Source: Nanobdellota archaeon (GTDB lineage Archaea; Nanobdellota; Nanobdellia; Woesearchaeales; JAHJBD01). From it: DNA of 16,591 nt. A program made the position numbers and the translations under genes. Location: assembly GCA_018813725.1 (NCBI GenBank), contig JAHJBD010000080.1, positions 1 through 16,591 of the forward strand, in the 5' to 3' direction. Below are positions 14,364 through 16,591 of the stretch, piece by piece. The notes under the pieces were generated by a model, which saw nothing but the letters and a program-made list of their open reading frames with translations, was not told the DNA's origin and did not search any database. The number at the start of each line of letters is the position of its first letter. The first letter of the stretch is position 1.

Positions 14364-14370
14364 TTTTATG
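14364..14370 (-). promoter_or_regulatory. Putative TATA box of cdc48
   Basis: Minus-strand CATAAAA is centred 27 bases before the ATG at 14340, consistent with a leaderless transcript. It is a weaker match than the other TATA boxes in the window, but no better element lies at this spacing. Confidence 0.4.
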
Positions 14371-14409
14371 CCCCTATTATTAAGAAAAGTAAAAAAAGAT
14401 ATATAAAGC

Positions 14410-14823
14410 TTATTTTTCCTGAGCCTTTAATTTTGGCAATGGGATTGGCGGTGGCAGATTAACCTCTTGGCTTAATATCAATGCCAGGATGTTTGCTTTG
14501 GCCAGTATTGTGTTCAGTATTGGGCTCATGATATCTGCTGGAAGCTTCTTGTCCTTTTTCCATTTCTCTTGGATCTCTTTGATCTTTGCGCCTTCTTCCA
14601 TATAGGTCAGATCTCCGCCAAGCAATACCTTTCCAACTTTAGGTTCATAGCTTGAAAGGAACTCAAAGACAAACTTCAATACTGGCGGCTTATCTTTGCC
14701 TACGCTAAGTGTAGTTTCTTTCACTTCCTTTATGGAAACATTATTGCTGATGTTAATCTTCCCTTTAGCACCTTCAATCTTTTCAACTTCAATCTTATTA
14801 AATCCAAATCCTACAATTGTCAT
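14410..14823 (-). CDS. Small conserved protein, possibly SecB-like
   Basis: A 137-residue soluble protein with no signal peptide. The N-terminal half alternates beta-strand-like stretches (TIVGFGFNKIEVEK, KINISNNVSIKEV, VLKFVFEFLSSYEPKVGKVLLGGDLTYME), followed by a helix (80-92) and a long second helix ILNTILAKANILALILSQEVN (split 102-111, 112-122) and a final PPPIPLPKL (124-132). This order, with strands carrying FxFxxxxxP-G-V-x-L-x-G, then a helix ending in a proline-rich hydrophobic tail, is reminiscent of the SecB export chaperone fold. SecB-like proteins are known in a few archaea, but I cannot see a decisive motif. The start is secure: AGGTGAT 5 bases upstream and a TATA box beyond. It stands 69 bases before cdc48 on the same strand. 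A role in holding unfolded proteins would suit that neighbour, but this is inference. Confidence 0.6.
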   Translation of the reverse strand: MTIVGFGFNKIEVEKIEGAKGKINISNNVSIKEVKETTLSVGKDKPPVLKFVFEFLSSYEPKVGKVLLGGDLTYMEEGAKIKEIQEKWKKDKKLPADIMSPILNTILAKANILALILSQEVNLPPPIPLPKLKAQEK

Positions 14824-14828
14824 TAAGC

Positions 14829-14865
14829 ATCACCTTTGAGAAGGTATTTTATTTGGTTTATAAAC
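14829..14865 (-). promoter_or_regulatory. Promoter and ribosome binding site of the SecB-like gene
   Basis: The perfect palindrome GTTTATAAAC (14856-14865) provides the TATA box. About 20 bases later on the minus strand AGGTGAT (14829-14835) sits 5 bases before the ATG at 14823. The predicted transcript start lies at or just before the ribosome binding site, giving a very short leader. Confidence 0.55.
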
Positions 14866-14921
14866 TTTGTTATAGAAGGGTTGCTATATTTTATCAACCT
14901 TATTCTTAATATATCCATAGT

Positions 14922-14930
14922 TTTAATAAT
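14922..14930 (+). promoter_or_regulatory. Putative TATA box of the HAD phosphatase gene
   Basis: TTTAATAAT is centred about 28 bases before the ATG at 14954, with no Shine-Dalgarno-like sequence between, consistent with leaderless initiation. It is divergent from the SecB-like promoter in a 130-base gap. Confidence 0.4.
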
Positions 14931-14953
14931 GGCTGTATAATTATCCTGCTGAC

Positions 14954-15622
14954 ATGTATAAGCTGGTATGTTTTGATGTTGACGGAACTTTAGTAGATAA
15001 TATTGCATATTCCTGGGAGCTTTTCCATAATGCTTTTGAGGTTGACATGACCAAGCGTAAAGCAGCAAAAGAAAAGTTTTATGCTGGCAAGATCACATAC
15101 TCAGAATGGGCTGATCATGATATAGGGATGTGGCTTTCAAAAGGCGTGACAAGAAAAGATTTTGAGAAAGCTATGGAAAAAGGCCAGATAAAACTTATGG
15201 ATGGTGCGCTTGAGACAATACAAGAGCTGAAAAGCAATGGCATGAAACTTGCTATAATCTCAGGCACAGTTTCTGTCATACTTGACTATCTTCTGCCAGA
15301 CTATAAAGAGCTGTTTGATGACCATTACCTTTCACAGCTTTTCTTTGATGAAGATGGTAAATTTACAAAAGCAAATGTCACAGAGTATGACATGGCGATG
15401 AAAGCAGACGCATTAAAATTAGTGGCAAAAAAGCACAATCTAAAACTTAGCGAGTGTGTATTTATAGGCGACCATCATAATGATGTCATGATAGCAAAAG
15501 AAGCTGGACTTAGTATTGCTTTTGATCCTAAAGATGAAGAGCTAAAGAGAGTAGCTGATGTTATTATTGAAAACAAAGATCTAAGACAAGTGCTTAAGCA
15601 TATCCTACCGCTGCACCAATAG
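14954..15622 (+). CDS. HAD superfamily phosphatase, phosphoserine-phosphatase-like
   Basis: A 222-residue cytoplasmic HAD hydrolase. Motif I is FDVDGTL with nucleophile Asp8 and acid/base Asp10. Motif II is IISGT with Ser103. Motif III lysine is probably Lys151 or Lys159/160. Motif IV is GDHHNDVMIAKEAG with Asp173 and Asp177 for magnesium. The cap, residues about 15-80, is helical and inserted between motifs I and II, the type seen in phosphoserine phosphatases (SerB-like, class IB), so a small phosphorylated metabolite is the likely substrate. The exact substrate cannot be read from the sequence; phosphoserine, phosphoglycolate and nucleotide monophosphates are all possible. Its 3' end overlaps the convergent pantothenate kinase gene by 29 bases. 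Confidence 0.88.
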   Translation: MYKLVCFDVDGTLVDNIAYSWELFHNAFEVDMTKRKAAKEKFYAGKITYSEWADHDIGMWLSKGVTRKDFEKAMEKGQIKLMDGALETIQELKSNGMKLAIISGTVSVILDYLLPDYKELFDDHYLSQLFFDEDGKFTKANVTEYDMAMKADALKLVAKKHNLKLSECVFIGDHHNDVMIAKEAGLSIAFDPKDEELKRVADVIIENKDLRQVLKHILPLHQ

Positions 15623-16343
15623 CTGTAGCAACAGAACTGTTCTTTGGTATTTCTACAGGTATGTCAGAAAGTGTATTGATCCTCTCTTGGATTACCTTTC
15701 GAAACATGTTAAGCTTAGTAAGCCCGCCAGTAAGTACAATCTTCTTATGCCCGAAAGCTTTTGCTCCAAACACTGCCAATGTTCCGATACTTTGCGCAGC
15801 CATATTGATAAGCCCTAAAGCAATATCGTTCTTGTTATAATCCTTAAGCTTGCCAAAATGCGCAGCGCTTGCCTTGCTGCTCAACAATCCGATGCCTTTT
15901 GGATAGATATCTTTGATCATCAGGTCAACATTATTTATCCTGCCTTTCTCTGCCATTGATTCAAGCTGCATGACATCACTGGTGCCAATGAGAAGCTTTC
16001 CAAGCCCTTCCAAAGTCTTTCCGCCTATCGGAGTCCCACCTATGTGCTTTATCCTCTTGTCGCAAGATACCATAGCAGTGCCAGACCCGACAGAGACGAC
16101 CAATGCTTTTTTAGCTCCAGAGACAAACAATCCCCCTTTTCCTATGGCTTTTATCTCATCTACTCTTTTGTATTTGTACTTAGATGCATAAGCGCCAGTA
16201 GACACAACCTTTTCAAGCTTAAACCTCTTCATTATCTTTATAGCTTCAGCAGGCTCTTTGCAACTGATCCTGTAAACAATGTCCTTTTTATCAAGGACCA
16301 CTAGGTCAGTCATGCTCGATCCAAAATCAATCCCTGCTATCAT
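15594..16343 (-). CDS. coaW: Type II pantothenate kinase
   Basis: A 249-residue ASKHA-fold kinase that phosphorylates pantothenate, the first committed step of CoA synthesis from vitamin B5. Motifs are IAGIDFGSSMTDLVV (2-16, phosphate 1), DEIKAIGKGG (62-71, where Glu63 matches the catalytic base region), VVSVGSGTAMV (82-92), IKHIGGTPIGGKTLEGL (98-114), DLMIKDIY (140-147) and ASAAHFGK (158-165), then ALGLINMAAQSIG and a TGGL segment. This pattern is the type II PanK family known from Staphylococcus, Bacillus and eukaryotes, distinct from type I CoaA and type III CoaX. Length is close to the S. aureus enzyme. It overlaps panC by ATGA, so the two are translated together. The more usual archaeal pair is pantoate kinase plus phosphopantothenate synthetase. 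Confidence 0.85.
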   Translation of the reverse strand: MIAGIDFGSSMTDLVVLDKKDIVYRISCKEPAEAIKIMKRFKLEKVVSTGAYASKYKYKRVDEIKAIGKGGLFVSGAKKALVVSVGSGTAMVSCDKRIKHIGGTPIGGKTLEGLGKLLIGTSDVMQLESMAEKGRINNVDLMIKDIYPKGIGLLSSKASAAHFGKLKDYNKNDIALGLINMAAQSIGTLAVFGAKAFGHKKIVLTGGLTKLNMFRKVIQERINTLSDIPVEIPKNSSVATAIGAAVGYA

Positions 16344-16591
16344 TTTTCTATCAGCATATTATCGATCAGCCTTGGCTTTCCTACAAAGACTGCAAGTGCA
16401 ATCAGCACCTTGCCCTCAATCTTGTCCAATTTTTTCAGGTTCTCTGAATTAACTATCTCAACATAATCTATCTTTGTGAAAGGCTGCTTTGAGATAAACT
16501 CAGTTATCTTCTCTTTGATAAATTCAGCTTCATCCTCGCCTTTATCAATAAGCTCTTTTGCCATCTTTAAGGATTGGCTAAGTGACAGTGC
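16340..16591 (-). CDS. panC: Pantothenate synthetase, C-terminal part (cut by window edge)
   Basis: The frame is open to the window edge. The visible 83 residues begin ALSLSQSLKMAKEL and include a helix (IKEKITEFISK), KIDYVEIVNSENLKKLDKI and the ending IALAVFVGKPRLIDNMLIE. These match the C-terminal domain of bacterial-type PanC, which joins pantoate and beta-alanine with ATP; the RLIDN motif is diagnostic. The catalytic N-terminal domain with the HxGH motif lies outside the window. The upstream sequence ALSLS also fits the family, so the ATG at 16564 is internal, not the start. It is upstream of coaW with a 4-base overlap. Confidence 0.88.
   Translation of the reverse strand, partial: ALSLSQSLKMAKELIDKGEDEAEFIKEKITEFISKQPFTKIDYVEIVNSENLKKLDKIEGKVLIALAVFVGKPRLIDNMLIEK

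Noticed and set aside
13796..14383. 195-codon open frame antisense to the start of cdc48
   Set aside because: Shadow frame rich in Ser/Thr/Leu; it covers the strongly conserved N domain of CDC48 on the other strand.
14878..14899. Weak hairpin GGTTG/CAACC between the SecB-like and HAD genes
   Set aside because: Only 5-bp arms with an 11-base loop in AT-rich DNA; expected by chance.
14823..15068. 81-codon frame on the minus strand across the SecB-like/HAD gap
   Set aside because: It overlaps the HAD coding start and the SecB-like promoter and ribosome binding site; composition is not protein-like.
1..16591. Defence island, prophage, insertion sequence, CRISPR array or tRNA genes
   Set aside because: No repeats of array type, no transposase, integrase or nuclease-helicase genes, and no cloverleaf found in the short gaps; the window is mostly metabolic and housekeeping genes.

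Overview
The window looks like a piece of an archaeal chromosome, probably from a small, compact genome; a DPANN/Woesearchaeota-like lineage is my guess and cannot be proven from sequence reading alone. Reasons: an archaeal/eukaryal-type tryptophanyl-tRNA synthetase, a two-ring CDC48/VAT ATPase with a proteasome-docking type C-terminus, and the archaeal homocysteine synthesis genes (DUF39, NIL-ferredoxin, UPF0280). Promoters have TATA boxes about 25-28 bases before the start codon (leaderless transcripts), mixed with genes that have a clear GGTGAT/GGAGGT ribosome binding site. Gaps are short, and all four convergent gene pairs overlap at their 3' ends. I saw no tRNA, rRNA, CRISPR array, insertion sequence or integrase.

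Layout. 1-75: end of an unknown + strand gene. 72-272 (-): small two-helix membrane protein. 316-1425 (-): trpS. 1525-2298 (+): lipoprotein-like acetolactate decarboxylase. 2295-8790 (-): a complete tryptophan operon, trpE-G-D-CF-B-A, every junction a 4-base ATGA overlap. 8791-9064: divergent control region with a 12-bp-arm inverted repeat. 9065-9769 (+): UPF0280. 9750-10334 (-): uracil-DNA-glycosylase-like protein. 10373-11976 (-): NIL-ferredoxin and DUF39 protein. 12061-14340 (-): CDC48. 14410-14823 (-): SecB-like small protein. 14954-15622 (+): HAD phosphatase. 15594-16591 (-): type II pantothenate kinase and the end of panC.

How the genes work together. The trp operon makes tryptophan from chorismate and trpS charges it to tRNA. 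The six Trp proteins contain only two tryptophans in 2,166 residues. UPF0280, NIL-ferredoxin and DUF39 together are the known archaeal route from aspartate semialdehyde plus sulfide to homocysteine. PanC and type II PanK form a bacterial-style pantothenate-to-CoA branch, unlike the usual archaeal phosphopantoate route. Several parts (TrpC-TrpF fusion with E. coli-like operon order, acetolactate decarboxylase, PanC/PanK) look bacterial in style and may have been acquired by transfer. I did not find a clearly new defence or mobile system. The items most worth a second look are the hybrid CoA branch, the SecB-like protein, the exported acetolactate decarboxylase, the UDG-like gene beside the homocysteine genes, and the inverted repeat upstream of trpE.
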